Assembly (NCBI RefSeq): GCF_000160775.2
Contig: NZ_CM001024.1
Location: 96,916-160,915, forward strand
DNA: 64,000 bases
From: Aeromicrobium marinum DSM 15272
GTDB lineage: Bacteria; Actinomycetota; Actinomycetes; Propionibacteriales; Nocardioidaceae
Direction: 5' to 3'
In this document: positions 33,499-41,762 of the stretch, in pieces
Layout of the letters: every line of letters begins with the position of its first letter
Numbering within the stretch: position 1 is the stretch's first letter
The notes under the pieces: model-generated
The model's input: only the letters and a program-made list of their open reading frames with translations
The model's database searches: none
Told to the model about the DNA's origin: nothing
Made by a program: the position numbers and the translations under genes

Positions 33499-33577
33499 CC
33501 GGTGCTCCTTCGTGTGGCCTGTCCGCATGGACACGTAGTGGTCTGACACCCATGGTGCCCGGCCGGGGACCAAAAGT

Positions 33578-33607
33578 ACAGTCACTTGCTATCTTGTAGT
33601 TATGTGT
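33578..33607. promoter_or_regulatory. AT-rich divergent promoter region with degenerate shared motif
   Basis: Within the 264-bp divergent gap, TACAGTCACTT (33577-33587) and TGTAGTTATGTG (33595-33606) resemble on either strand the TNACTRYAG motif of the other cluster promoters. It is the only A/T-rich patch here. The rest of the gap shows nothing recognisable beyond a short repeat-like segment at 33465-33490. Confidence 0.35.
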
Positions 33608-33697
33608 CGACTCCACTAGTCTGGCGACATCCTGCGCCGTCAGGGACGCAGGCAGAACCGATGGCATGATGACGCGAGTCGGTGCGGAAGGCAGGTC

Positions 33698-35410
33698 ATG
33701 GTGAGGCTGTTCCCCGAGGCTGCGGTCGACGACTGGATCACGCAGGGCTGGTGGTCCGGTCGGACCTGGCTCGACGCGCTGGCCGACCACCGGGTGCACC
33801 GCCCCGACCACCCCTCGCTGGTCGATCCGCCGAACCGCGCCACGTTCCTGCACGGTGAGCCACGGCGGCTCACGTGGGCCGAGGTCGGTGACCAGGTCGA
33901 CCGGATCTCGCGGGTGCTGTTCGCGCACGGCATCCGGCGCGACGACGTCGTCGGCGTGCAGCTGCCCAACTCCGTCGAGCTGCCGATGGTGCTGTTGGCG
34001 GTCGCCCGACTCGGCGCGATCGTCACCCCCTTCCCGGTGCAGTACCGCCGGCACGAGCTGGGCGGCATGGGGGAGGCGGCCGGCCTGGTCGCGTTCGTCA
34101 CCGCCGCCCGGGCGGTCGGCCGGGACCTCGCTGCCGAGGCGGTCGAGCTGTCGGGAGACCTGCCGATGCTGCGTACCGTACTGGCGTTCGGTCCCGACGT
34201 GCCCGCCGGTGTCGTGGGCCTCGACGCCGAGGCCGCCGACGCGCACGGCGACTCCGCCGATCTGGAGGAGCATCTCGACTCCTTCGATCCCCACCCCAAC
34301 GACTGCGCGACCCTGGTGTGGACCTCCGGCACCGAGGGCAGGCCCAAGGGCGTGCCGCGGGCCCACGGCGACTGGGCTGTGCTCGGGCAGGCGTGCGCGG
34401 AGGCGCCGCGGCTGACCGGCGACGACGTGCTGCTCAACCCCTTCCCGATGGTCAACGGCGGCGGGCTGGCCGGCATGTTCATGCCCTGGCTGACGCTCGG
34501 CGCGACCCTGGCCCAGCACCACCCGTTCGACCTCGCCGTGTTCGTCGAGCAGATCGAGTCCGAGCGGGTCACCTACACGTGCGCGCCACCGCTGGTGCTC
34601 GACACCCTGGTGGCCGACGACGAGCAGTTCACCCGGCACGACCTGTCGAGCCTGCGGGCCGTGGGCTCGGGGTCGGCCCCGCTGTCGGGCTGGATGATCT
34701 CGCGGTGGGAGGCCGACCACGGGGTCGAGGTGCTCAACCTGTTCGGCTCCAACGAGGGCGGTGTGCTGTTCGCCGATCCCGAGACGGTGCCCGACCCGAC
34801 CCGCCGCGGGCGGTTCTTCCCCCGCTACGGCAACCCCGACATGCCCTACCGGGTCGCGGTGGCGCGGGCGATGTCAGCGCGCCTGGTCAGCATCGACGAC
34901 GGCACCGACATCACCGAGCCCGGTCGAGCCGGCGAGCTGCGACTCAAGGGCCCGACGATCTTCTCCGGCTACTGGCAGCAGGGTCGGCACGGGTTCGACG
35001 ACGACGGCTGGTTCTGCACCGGCGACGTGTTCGAGATCAGCGCCGACGACCCCGACTTCCTCACCCACGTCGACCGCGCGAAGGACCTGATCATCCGCGG
35101 CGGCTACAAGATCTCGGCCGCCGAGGTCGAGGGGCTGCTGATCTCGCACCCCGGCGTGGCCGAGGTCGCCGCCACCGCGATGCCCGACGAGCGGGTGGGC
35201 GAGAAGGTCTGCGTGTGGGTGGTGCCGCGCGACCCTGCCGAGCCGCCCACCCTGGCCGAGCTGATCGACCACGTGACCGCGCAGGGGGTCGCCACGTTCA
35301 AGCGGCCCGAACGGCTCGAGGTCGTCGACGCCCTGCCCCGCAACCCCGTCGGCAAGATCCTCAAGCGCGAGCTGCGCGAGCGGCTCGCCGTCCCGACCCA
35401 CCAGGAGTGA
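33698..35410 (+). CDS. AMP-dependent ligase, AliA/DhbE-like subgroup (paralogue of 28610)
   Basis: A 570-residue ANL ligase with the same N-terminal ITQGWWSGRTWLDAL block and WTSGTEGRPKGVPRAHGDW P-loop as the gene at 28610. It also has GWFCTGDVFEI, RAKDLIIRGGYKISAAEVE and VGKILKREL. The ATG at 33698 follows GAAGGCAGG. It heads a plus-strand operon with a VOC protein and a crotonase. Two similar ligases in one cluster point to either two related acids or two stages of the same degradation. Confidence 0.92.
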   Translation: MVRLFPEAAVDDWITQGWWSGRTWLDALADHRVHRPDHPSLVDPPNRATFLHGEPRRLTWAEVGDQVDRISRVLFAHGIRRDDVVGVQLPNSVELPMVLLAVARLGAIVTPFPVQYRRHELGGMGEAAGLVAFVTAARAVGRDLAAEAVELSGDLPMLRTVLAFGPDVPAGVVGLDAEAADAHGDSADLEEHLDSFDPHPNDCATLVWTSGTEGRPKGVPRAHGDWAVLGQACAEAPRLTGDDVLLNPFPMVNGGGLAGMFMPWLTLGATLAQHHPFDLAVFVEQIESERVTYTCAPPLVLDTLVADDEQFTRHDLSSLRAVGSGSAPLSGWMISRWEADHGVEVLNLFGSNEGGVLFADPETVPDPTRRGRFFPRYGNPDMPYRVAVARAMSARLVSIDDGTDITEPGRAGELRLKGPTIFSGYWQQGRHGFDDDGWFCTGDVFEISADDPDFLTHVDRAKDLIIRGGYKISAAEVEGLLISHPGVAEVAATAMPDERVGEKVCVWVVPRDPAEPPTLAELIDHVTAQGVATFKRPERLEVVDALPRNPVGKILKRELRERLAVPTHQE

Positions 35411-35412
35411 CC

Positions 35413-36129
35413 ATGGCCCACCTGCCCCGCATCCGCCAGGCCGTCGTGCTGGTGCCTGACCTCGACGAGGCGATCGGCGCCGCCCGCGAGACGTTCGGCT
35501 TCACCACCGGTACCCGCGACGTCGAGTCCATGGCCGACCTCGGCTTCGAGCACGAGGTCTGCTCGTTCGCCGACACGTTCCTCGAGATCTGCGCCCCGCT
35601 GTCGGCCGACTCCGCGTCGGGCCGGCTGGTGGAGCGGCGTGGCTCGCTCGGCTACATGCTGGTCGTGCAGGTCGACGACCTCGACGCGGCGGTCGAGCGG
35701 GCGGCGGCGATCGAGGTGCAGCCGCTGTTCGCCCAGCCCTTCGAGGGCAACCAGATCTCGCAGTGGCACCCCAAGGCCCTGGGCACGCTGGCCGAGCTCG
35801 ACCAGATCGAGCCGGCCGACAGCTGGCACTTCGCGCCGCGCATCTTCGAGGCGTCGTGCACCGACGTGGCACGTGACATCGTGGGCGCCGAGCTGGCCGT
35901 CGACGACCCGGCGGTGATGGCGCAGCGATGGTCGACCGTGCTCGATGTGGCGCTCACCGACGCCACGACGCTGCATCTGTCGGGCACCGAGCTGCGGTTC
36001 GTGGCTGCGTCGGACACTTCGACCGGGCTGGTGGCTGTCGATGTCGCCGCGACCGACCCGGCCCGTGCGGGGGAGGCGGTCGAGCTGTTCGGTGTGGAGT
36101 TCCGGTTCGTGGCCGGGGCGCCGGCATGA
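35413..36129 (+). CDS. VOC/glyoxalase-fold family protein (paralogue of 2425)
   Basis: A 238-residue two-module VOC protein: RIRQAVVLVPDLDEAIGAAR at the start, then DTFLEICAPL, VVQVDDLDAAV and a second half ending FGVEFRFVAGAPA, which mirrors the ending FTLV of the equal-length protein at 2425-3141. I chose the ATG at 35413 because AGGAG lies 5 nt upstream; a GTG at 35407 would overlap the ligase stop but leave no ribosome-binding site. The next gene overlaps its stop. The fold fits a metal-dependent lyase, isomerase or dioxygenase; no specific function can be given. Confidence 0.8.
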   Translation: MAHLPRIRQAVVLVPDLDEAIGAARETFGFTTGTRDVESMADLGFEHEVCSFADTFLEICAPLSADSASGRLVERRGSLGYMLVVQVDDLDAAVERAAAIEVQPLFAQPFEGNQISQWHPKALGTLAELDQIEPADSWHFAPRIFEASCTDVARDIVGAELAVDDPAVMAQRWSTVLDVALTDATTLHLSGTELRFVAASDTSTGLVAVDVAATDPARAGEAVELFGVEFRFVAGAPA

Positions 36130-36908
36130 GCGAGTTCGTGCACTACGCCGTCGAGGACGGCATCGGCGTCATCACGATCGACCGGCCGGCCAAGCGCAAC
36201 GCCCTCAGCTACGCGATGCTCGACGCGATCCGCGCCCACACGGCGGCGGCCGAGGCCGATGAGGGCGTCAAGGCGATCGTGCTGACGGGGGTGCCCGGGC
36301 AGTTCTGTGCCGGCACCGACCTCACCGAGCTGCACGACGTCGAGCCCGGCACCGATCCTGCTGAGCGCACGCAGCACACCGACGGCCGGCACTGGTTCCT
36401 GGCGGACTGCGCCAAGCCGGTGATCGCGGCCGTCGACGGGCCGGCGGCCGGTCTGGGGGTCGAGCTGGCGACCCAGTGCGACTTCCGGATCGCGTCGACC
36501 GCGGCCCGGTTCTCGTGGATCTTCGTGCAGCGTGGGCTGGTGCCCGACACGGGCGCGGGCACGTGGCTGCTGCCGTCGCTGGTGGGCCCGCAGATGGCCA
36601 AGCGGCTGGTGTTCTCCGGCGACTTCATCGACGCCGCGGAGGCTCTGCGCATCGGATTCGTGCTCGACGTGGTGGAGCCGGGCGACCTGGCTGCCGCGGC
36701 TCGTGACTTGGCGGCGCGGGTGTCGAGCGGGTCACCCTTCGCGACCGAGCGGGTCAAGCGGCTGATCAACGGTGCTGGTGCGCGCACGCGCGACGAGCAC
36801 CTGGTGGAGCACGTGGCCGCGATGACGGAGTGCCAGCTGTCGGACGACCACCGCGAGGGAGTCGCCGCCTTCCTCGAGAAGCGCCCGGCAGTCTTCACCG
36901 GCCACTGA
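36126..36908 (+). CDS. Enoyl-CoA hydratase/isomerase (crotonase) family
   Basis: A 260-residue crotonase with first oxyanion loop QFCAGTDLTEL, second DGPAAGLGVELA and RGLVPDTGAGTWLLP, in which an Asp lies close to the usual catalytic position. Translation is coupled to the VOC gene through ATGA. It ends the ligase-VOC-crotonase operon; 8 bp downstream the repeat-rich intergenic zone begins. Likely acts on the acyl-CoA made by the ligase of the same operon. Confidence 0.92.
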   Translation: MSEFVHYAVEDGIGVITIDRPAKRNALSYAMLDAIRAHTAAAEADEGVKAIVLTGVPGQFCAGTDLTELHDVEPGTDPAERTQHTDGRHWFLADCAKPVIAAVDGPAAGLGVELATQCDFRIASTAARFSWIFVQRGLVPDTGAGTWLLPSLVGPQMAKRLVFSGDFIDAAEALRIGFVLDVVEPGDLAAAARDLAARVSSGSPFATERVKRLINGAGARTRDEHLVEHVAAMTECQLSDDHREGVAAFLEKRPAVFTGH

Positions 36909-36916
36909 CCCGCTCC

Positions 36917-37184
36917 GTTCGCCAGGGAGCGGAGCGACCGTGAGGGCGAGGAACGAGCCCGAGGCGGACACCTGCGTCAGGTTCGCCTCGCTGCAGGGGA
37001 AGTCGCTGGCGAACGGGCCTGTGTTCGCCAGGGAGCGCAGCGACCGTGAGGGCGAGGAACGAGCCCGAGGCGGACACTCGGGTGAGGTTCGCCTCGCTGC
37101 GCTCACGCCCTCGCAAGCTCGGGCTGGCGAACGATCGCCAGGGAGCGCAGCGACCGTGAGGGCGAGGAACGAGCCCGAGGCGGA
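36917..37184. repeat. Extragenic palindromic repeat cluster A
   Basis: Three copies of a 52-bp element L (starting GTTCGCCAGGGAGCG, ending CCCGAGGCGGA; 36917-36968, 37023-37074, 37135-37184) alternate with a 45-46-bp element R (GTTCGCCTCGCTGCG ... GGGCTGGCGAAC; full copy 37087-37132, shortened copy 36981-37014). L and R share complementary outer ends (GTTCGCCAG/CTGGCGAAC), so L-R pairs can fold on themselves. No gene is visible between 36909 and 37244. Confidence 0.85.
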
Positions 37185-37244
37185 CCCGCGGCAGCCTGTG
37201 GACAGAGGTGAGCACTCGCCGCGCCATGTGTCGCAGCATGCGGG

Positions 37245-37532
37245 ATGCCTTTCACGTACATCCTTCTGTGCTCTGACAAGACCTTCTACACGGGCAGCAC
37301 CAGAGACCTGATCGTCCGACTTCGCCAACACCGTGAGGGTGAGGGTGCCGAGTACACGAAGCGACGACGACCGGTGAAGCTCGTCTACTACGAGGAGCAC
37401 GAGCACGTCGCCCACGCGTTCTGGCGGGAGAAGAAGATCCAGGGCTGGACCCACGGGAAGAAGCGGATGCTGGTGCGCGACGGCCCCGGGGTGAAGGTGG
37501 AGGACGACTCGGATCTCTTCGGTACCGGGTAG
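37245..37532 (+). CDS. GIY-YIG family nuclease
   Basis: A 95-residue stand-alone GIY-YIG domain of the UvrC/YhbQ-like type: the TYILLCSDKTFYTGST segment (residues 4-19) contains the two conserved tyrosines, LIVRLRQHREG the catalytic Arg, and FWREKKIQGWTHGKKRML the Glu/Lys segment. The ATG at 37245 lies 60 bp after repeat cluster A and the stop 31 bp before cluster B, so the gene is framed by the palindromic repeats. Small GIY-YIG proteins nick or cut branched DNA; a link to spread of the repeats is a hypothesis. Confidence 0.87.
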   Translation: MPFTYILLCSDKTFYTGSTRDLIVRLRQHREGEGAEYTKRRRPVKLVYYEEHEHVAHAFWREKKIQGWTHGKKRMLVRDGPGVKVEDDSDLFGTG

Positions 37533-37562
37533 CGATGGGTTCGGCTCGCTTCGCGAGCACGC

Positions 37563-37819
37563 GTTCGCCAGGGAGCGGAGCGACCGTGAGGGCGAGGTAC
37601 GAGCCCGAGGCGGACACTCGGGTGGGGTTCGCCTCGCTGCGCTCACGCCCTCGTTCCTCGGGCTGGCGAACGCGTGGTCGGGTGGGGTTCGCCTCGCTGC
37701 GCGAGCATGCGGTCGCCAGGGAGCGGAGCGACCGTGAGGGCGAGGTACGAGCCCGAGGCGGACACCTGCGTCAGGTTCGCCTCGCTTCGCTCACGCCCTC
37801 GTTCCTCGGGCTGGCGAAC
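37563..37819. repeat. Extragenic palindromic repeat cluster B
   Basis: L copies at 37563-37614 and 37712-37762, R copies at 37627-37671 and 37775-37819, and a truncated R at 37687-37711. The L copies here read GAGGTACGAG in place of GAGGAACGAG. The last R copy overlaps the 3' end of the synthetase gene on the minus strand and provides its stop codon. Confidence 0.85.
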
Positions 37820-39428
37820 GTGCGGCGGTGCGGTCCCAGATGTGGCCGGACGCGGTGGCCCGGCGGAGCTCGGACTTCTGCACCCGCAGCGTCTGTGTGC
37901 GGGGCAGCTCGGCCACGATCTCCACATAGCGGGGCACCATGTGGCGGGGGACCCGGTCGGTGAGGAACTCGACCAGGTCGGCCGGGTCCAGTGCGCCCGC
38001 AGGCGTCTCGACCACCACGATCTTGATCTCGTCCTCGATCTCGTCCGCCGGGACCGCGACGGCCGCGCACTCGGCCACGGCAGGGTGCTGCAGCACCTCG
38101 GCCTCCACCTCGAAGGACGAGATGTTCTCGCCGCGTCGCCGGATGGTGTCCTTCATCCGGTCGACGAAGAAGTACCGGCCGGACTCGTCGAGGGTGAAGG
38201 CGTCGCCGGTGTGGAACCAGCCGTTGCGCCACGCGGCGGCCGTCGCCTCCGGCAGGTGCAGGTAGCCGGGCGTGACGGTCCACGGCACCGCGGTGCGCAC
38301 CACCAGCTCGCCGACCTCGCCCACGGGCACCTCGTGGTCGTGCTCGTCGACCAGTCGCGCCTCGTAGTACGGGAAGTCGGTGCGCAGCCGGCCGCACGAC
38401 CGCGGGTCGTCGATGCCCCAGTCGGTCGACGCGAACGGCACGCTGATCTCGGTCATGTTGTAGGCCGTCCACGTGCGGGTGCCGAACCGCAGCTCGAACT
38501 CGTGGTGCCGCGGCGTGACCGGCGCCATCAGGACATTCGTCAGGGTTGTGTCGGCGTCGTCGGGCCGAGGCCCTGCCGACAGCAGGAAGTCCGCCATCGC
38601 CCCCACCAGCACGGTGGACCGGATGCCGAAACGACGTACGTCCGACCAGAACTCCGTCAGGCTGAAGACCGGTCGGACGACCAGCTGACCGCGGGTGAGC
38701 GCCATGGTGGAGAACGCGCCCTTCGACACCACGTGACTCGGTGATCCGGTCGCGTAGAAGCGGTCCTCTCCGTCGCGGGTCGCGAACCGCACCGTGGGCA
38801 CGGCACCCGCGCGCAGCTGCGCCCACGGGACCACGACCCCCTTCGACGGTCCCGTGGTGCCGGAGGTGAACAGCACCGAGGCCACGTCGTGGGGAGCGGG
38901 GGGCACCAGCTCGACCGGGTGGTCGGCGGCAGCGGCGAGCAGGTCGTCACGAACCGACGTCCGCCACCGCGGGTCGGGCTCCACCCGGTCGGCGCCGACG
39001 ACGACCACGTGACGCAGGTCGGGCAGGTCGTCGGTGAGTCCGATGACCCGGTCGACCGCATCGACGTGGACGACGAGCACCTCGACCCGGGCCGAGCGCA
39101 GCACGTGGTGCAGCACCCCTCCTCGCAGGTCGACGTTGATGGCCACCTCGTGGGCGTGCAGCCACGCGATGCCCAGCCATGCCGCGTAGTGCTCGGGCGA
39201 GTTGGGCAGCATCGACCCGACGGCGGTGCCGGCGGACACGCCGTCGCGGTCGAGGGCCCGGGCCCAGGCCAGCGCCGTGAGGTGCAGGTCGGCGTAGGTC
39301 ATCTCCGCGCCGGCGGTGTCGCGCAGGAAGACCTCGTCGGGACTCGTGGAGGCCCGGTGGGCGATCAGCTCCGGGGCCGTCATACCGTCGAGATCCTCGG
39401 CGTCCGGACGCGACGCGGGTGTCGTCAT
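37791..39428 (-). CDS. AMP-dependent acyl-CoA synthetase, 3' end inside a repeat
   Basis: A 545-residue CaiC/FadD-like CoA ligase: LFTSGTTGPSKGVVV, GWFHTGDAFTLDESGRYFFVD, RMKDTIRRRGENISSFEVE and the end ELPRTQTLRVQKSELR. The ATG at 39428 is preceded by GGAGGAGGGC; the upstream start at 39470 would cover the promoter motif. The last residues RSPARGTRA and the TGA are encoded by an R repeat, so the native C-terminus has probably been replaced or extended by repeat insertion. The catalytic lysine region (LRVQKSELR) is upstream of the repeat, so activity may be kept. It is divergent from the biotin-carrier gene. Confidence 0.9.
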   Translation of the reverse strand: MTTPASRPDAEDLDGMTAPELIAHRASTSPDEVFLRDTAGAEMTYADLHLTALAWARALDRDGVSAGTAVGSMLPNSPEHYAAWLGIAWLHAHEVAINVDLRGGVLHHVLRSARVEVLVVHVDAVDRVIGLTDDLPDLRHVVVVGADRVEPDPRWRTSVRDDLLAAAADHPVELVPPAPHDVASVLFTSGTTGPSKGVVVPWAQLRAGAVPTVRFATRDGEDRFYATGSPSHVVSKGAFSTMALTRGQLVVRPVFSLTEFWSDVRRFGIRSTVLVGAMADFLLSAGPRPDDADTTLTNVLMAPVTPRHHEFELRFGTRTWTAYNMTEISVPFASTDWGIDDPRSCGRLRTDFPYYEARLVDEHDHEVPVGEVGELVVRTAVPWTVTPGYLHLPEATAAAWRNGWFHTGDAFTLDESGRYFFVDRMKDTIRRRGENISSFEVEAEVLQHPAVAECAAVAVPADEIEDEIKIVVVETPAGALDPADLVEFLTDRVPRHMVPRYVEIVAELPRTQTLRVQKSELRRATASGHIWDRTAARSPARGTRA

Positions 39429-39451
39429 CAGCCCTCCTCCGTCGCTTAGCG

Positions 39452-39475
39452 CTACAGTAACGTAAGTCACTAGTG
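39452..39475. promoter_or_regulatory. Divergent promoter with shared motif
   Basis: CTACAGTAACG (39452-39462; on the minus strand CGTTACTGTAG) is followed by TAAGTCACTAGTG. The motif core TTACTGTAG is identical to that at 28483. It lies between the synthetase start at 39428 and the biotin-carrier start at 39514. Confidence 0.5.
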
Positions 39476-39513
39476 CCTGTCATGGCTCCGGCCGGACGGC
39501 GAGAGGAGCGGGC

Positions 39514-39738
39514 ATGGAGATCGATGTGCGCAGCGAGGTGGCCGGCACGGTCACCCACGTGGGGACGACCGTCGGCAGCGAGGTCGCCGCGCACGCGTCG
39601 CTCGTGTTCGTCGAGGCGATGAAGATGGACATCCCCGTGCCGGCCCCGGCCGCCGGAACCGTCTCGGCCGTCCACGTCGCGGTGGGCGACCAGGTCGCCG
39701 AGAACCAGGTCGTCGCCGTCGTCACCACGGCGTCATGA
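39514..39738 (+). CDS. Biotin carrier domain protein (acyl-CoA carboxylase BCCP)
   Basis: A 74-residue single biotinyl/lipoyl domain with the biotinylation motif VEAMKMD (Lys37) and the hammerhead pattern GTVSAVHVAVGDQVAENQVVAVV. It carries carboxybiotin between a biotin carboxylase and the carboxyltransferase encoded next to it, with which it overlaps by 4 bp. The short stand-alone form is unusual in actinobacteria, where BCCP is commonly fused to biotin carboxylase. No biotin carboxylase gene is in the window, so the partner must be supplied elsewhere. Confidence 0.88.
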   Translation: MEIDVRSEVAGTVTHVGTTVGSEVAAHASLVFVEAMKMDIPVPAPAAGTVSAVHVAVGDQVAENQVVAVVTTAS

Positions 39739-41288
39739 GCGACTCGGTCTGGCAGGACGAGCTCGACGAGATCGCCCGTCGGCGAACGGCCGCGCTGGAG
39801 CTGGGCGGGCCCGAGAAGGTCGAGCGGCAGCACTCACGCGGCAAGCTCGACGCCCGCCAACGCATCGACCGGCTCGTCGACGACGGCAGCTTCCGCGAGG
39901 TCGGCGTGCTGGCCGCCAAGCGTCGCCCGGTCGAGGGCGGTCCCGACGAGGTCGTGCCGGCCAACTTCGTCACCGGCACGGCACGGCTCGACGGTCGCAA
40001 GGTCGTGCTCGGGGTCGATGACTTCACCGTGCGGGGTGGCGCCTCCGACGGGTCCGTCGTCGAGAAGCTCGCCTACTGCGAGCAGATGGCGCACGAGCTG
40101 CAGCTGCCGCTGGTGCGCCTGCTCGACGGAACCGGCGGCGGCGGCAGCATCCGCAGCCTGGAGGAGATGGGCCGCAGCTACGTGCCCTACCTGCCCGGGT
40201 TCGAGTTCACCGTGCAGAACCTGTCGACCGTCCCCGTCGTCGCCCTCGGGCTCGGTCCGGTCGCCGGGTTCGGCGCCGCGCGGCTGGTGATGAGCCACCA
40301 CAGCGTGATGGTCCGGGGTCTCAGTCAGACGTTCGTGGCCGGCCCGCCGGTGGTCGCCGGCATCGGCGAGGACGTGACCAAGGAGGAGCTCGGCGGGGTC
40401 GACGTGCACGGGCCCAACGGCACCGTCGACGCCGTCGTCGACTCCGAGGACGAGGCGTTCGCCAGCGCCCGACGCTTCCTGTCGTACCTGCCGTCGTCGG
40501 TGCACGAGGTGGCCGAGCGGGGGCCGGTGACCGACGACCCGGCACGCGCCGACGACTGGCTCGCCGACGCGATCCCGCGGAACCCGCGGCAGGTCTACCG
40601 CGTCCGGCCGATCATCGAGTCGCTCGTCGACACCGGCTCGTTCTTCGAGCTGGGCGCCTCGTACGGCCGGTCGGTGGTGACCGGTCTGGCGCGCCTCGAC
40701 GGTTGGCCGGTGGCCGTGATGGCCGGCGACCCCTACGTGTACGGCGGCAGCTGGACCGAGACGTCGGCGGCCAAGGCGATCCGGCTGATCGACCTGGCCG
40801 ACACGTTCCACCTGCCCGTGGTCAACCTGGTCGACAACCCGGGCTTCATGATCGGGACGGCCGGCGAGCGGGCCGGGTCGATCCGGCACGGCATGCGGGC
40901 GCTGACCGCGATCTACCAGGCGTCGGTGCCGTGGTGCTCGGTGCTGCTCCGCAAGGTCTACGGCGTGGGTGGGGCCGGGCAGTCGCACCACCGGCGGCTG
41001 CAGAGACGGTTCGCCTGGCCGTCGGCGGAGTGGGGCTCGCTGCCCTCGACCGGTGGCATCGAGGCGGCGTACCGGGCCGAGATCGAGGCGTCGGACGACC
41101 CGGCGGAGTTCGTGCGGGCCAAGCGTGAGGAGGTCGCCGCTCTCATGTCGCCGTTCCGCACCGCGGAGGCGTTCGACATCCAGGACATCGTCGACCCGCG
41201 GGAGTCGCGGGCGCTGCTGTGCGAGTTCGCCGCCGACGCGGCGAAGCTGCGGCGACCCGGAGCGACAGGCCACGGCCTGCGTCCCTGA
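39735..41288 (+). CDS. Acyl-CoA carboxylase carboxyltransferase (beta) subunit
   Basis: A 517-residue carboxyltransferase of the propionyl/methylcrotonyl/geranyl-CoA carboxylase beta family. It has two crotonase-like halves: residues about 30-260 (LLDGTGGGGSIRSLEEMG, the acyl-CoA oxyanion GG) and 280-480 (VVNLVDNPGFMIGTAGERAGSIRHG). It transfers CO2 from biotin on the neighbouring carrier protein to an acyl-CoA. The tight pairing with a small BCCP and the nearby thiolase fit a carboxylation step in degradation of a branched or isoprenoid acyl-CoA (inference). Repeats begin 5 bp after its stop. Confidence 0.9.
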   Translation: MSDSVWQDELDEIARRRTAALELGGPEKVERQHSRGKLDARQRIDRLVDDGSFREVGVLAAKRRPVEGGPDEVVPANFVTGTARLDGRKVVLGVDDFTVRGGASDGSVVEKLAYCEQMAHELQLPLVRLLDGTGGGGSIRSLEEMGRSYVPYLPGFEFTVQNLSTVPVVALGLGPVAGFGAARLVMSHHSVMVRGLSQTFVAGPPVVAGIGEDVTKEELGGVDVHGPNGTVDAVVDSEDEAFASARRFLSYLPSSVHEVAERGPVTDDPARADDWLADAIPRNPRQVYRVRPIIESLVDTGSFFELGASYGRSVVTGLARLDGWPVAVMAGDPYVYGGSWTETSAAKAIRLIDLADTFHLPVVNLVDNPGFMIGTAGERAGSIRHGMRALTAIYQASVPWCSVLLRKVYGVGGAGQSHHRRLQRRFAWPSAEWGSLPSTGGIEAAYRAEIEASDDPAEFVRAKREEVAALMSPFRTAEAFDIQDIVDPRESRALLCEFAADAAKLRRPGATGHGLRP

Positions 41289-41293
41289 GTTGG

Positions 41294-41757
41294 GTTCGCC
41301 TCGCTGCGCGCGCATGCGGTCGCCAGGGAGCGGAGCGACCGTGAGGGCGAGGAACGAGCCCGAGGCGGACACTCGCGTCAGGTTCGCCTCGCTTCGCTCA
41401 CGCCCTCGCAAGCTCGGGCTGGCGAACGCAGGTGGTGGTGGTTCGCCTCGCTGCGCTCACGCCCTCGCAGGCTCGGGCTGGCGAACGCGGGTGGTGGTCG
41501 CCAGGGAGCGGAGCGACCGTGAGGGCGAGGAACGAGCCCGAGGCGGAGGCTCGGGTGGGGGTTCGTCTCGCTGCGCTCACGCCCTCGCAGGCTCGGGCTG
41601 GCGAACGCGGGTCGCGCCAGTTGACCGTGCTGCGCGGGTGTGTGGTCGCCAGGGAGCGGAGCGACCGTGAGGGCGAGGAACGAGCCCGAGGCGGAGGCGA
41701 CACTCGAGTGAGTTCGCCTCGCTTCGCTCACGCCCTCGCAGGCTCGGGCTGGCGAAC
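41294..41757. repeat. Extragenic palindromic repeat cluster C
   Basis: The 474-bp gap between two convergent genes is nearly filled with alternating L elements (begin near 41318, 41498 and 41647) and R elements (end near 41427, 41487, 41607 and 41757), with variants GAACGAG, GCAAGCTC and GCAGGCTC inside. Short non-repeat joints (for example 41614-41640) separate them. I see no gene. Confidence 0.82.
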
Positions 41758-41762
41758 GGTGG

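Noticed and set aside
39514..39738. Lipoyl carrier protein instead of biotin carrier
   Set aside because: The motif is EAMKMD, which is the biotin type, and the coupled gene is a carboxyltransferase.
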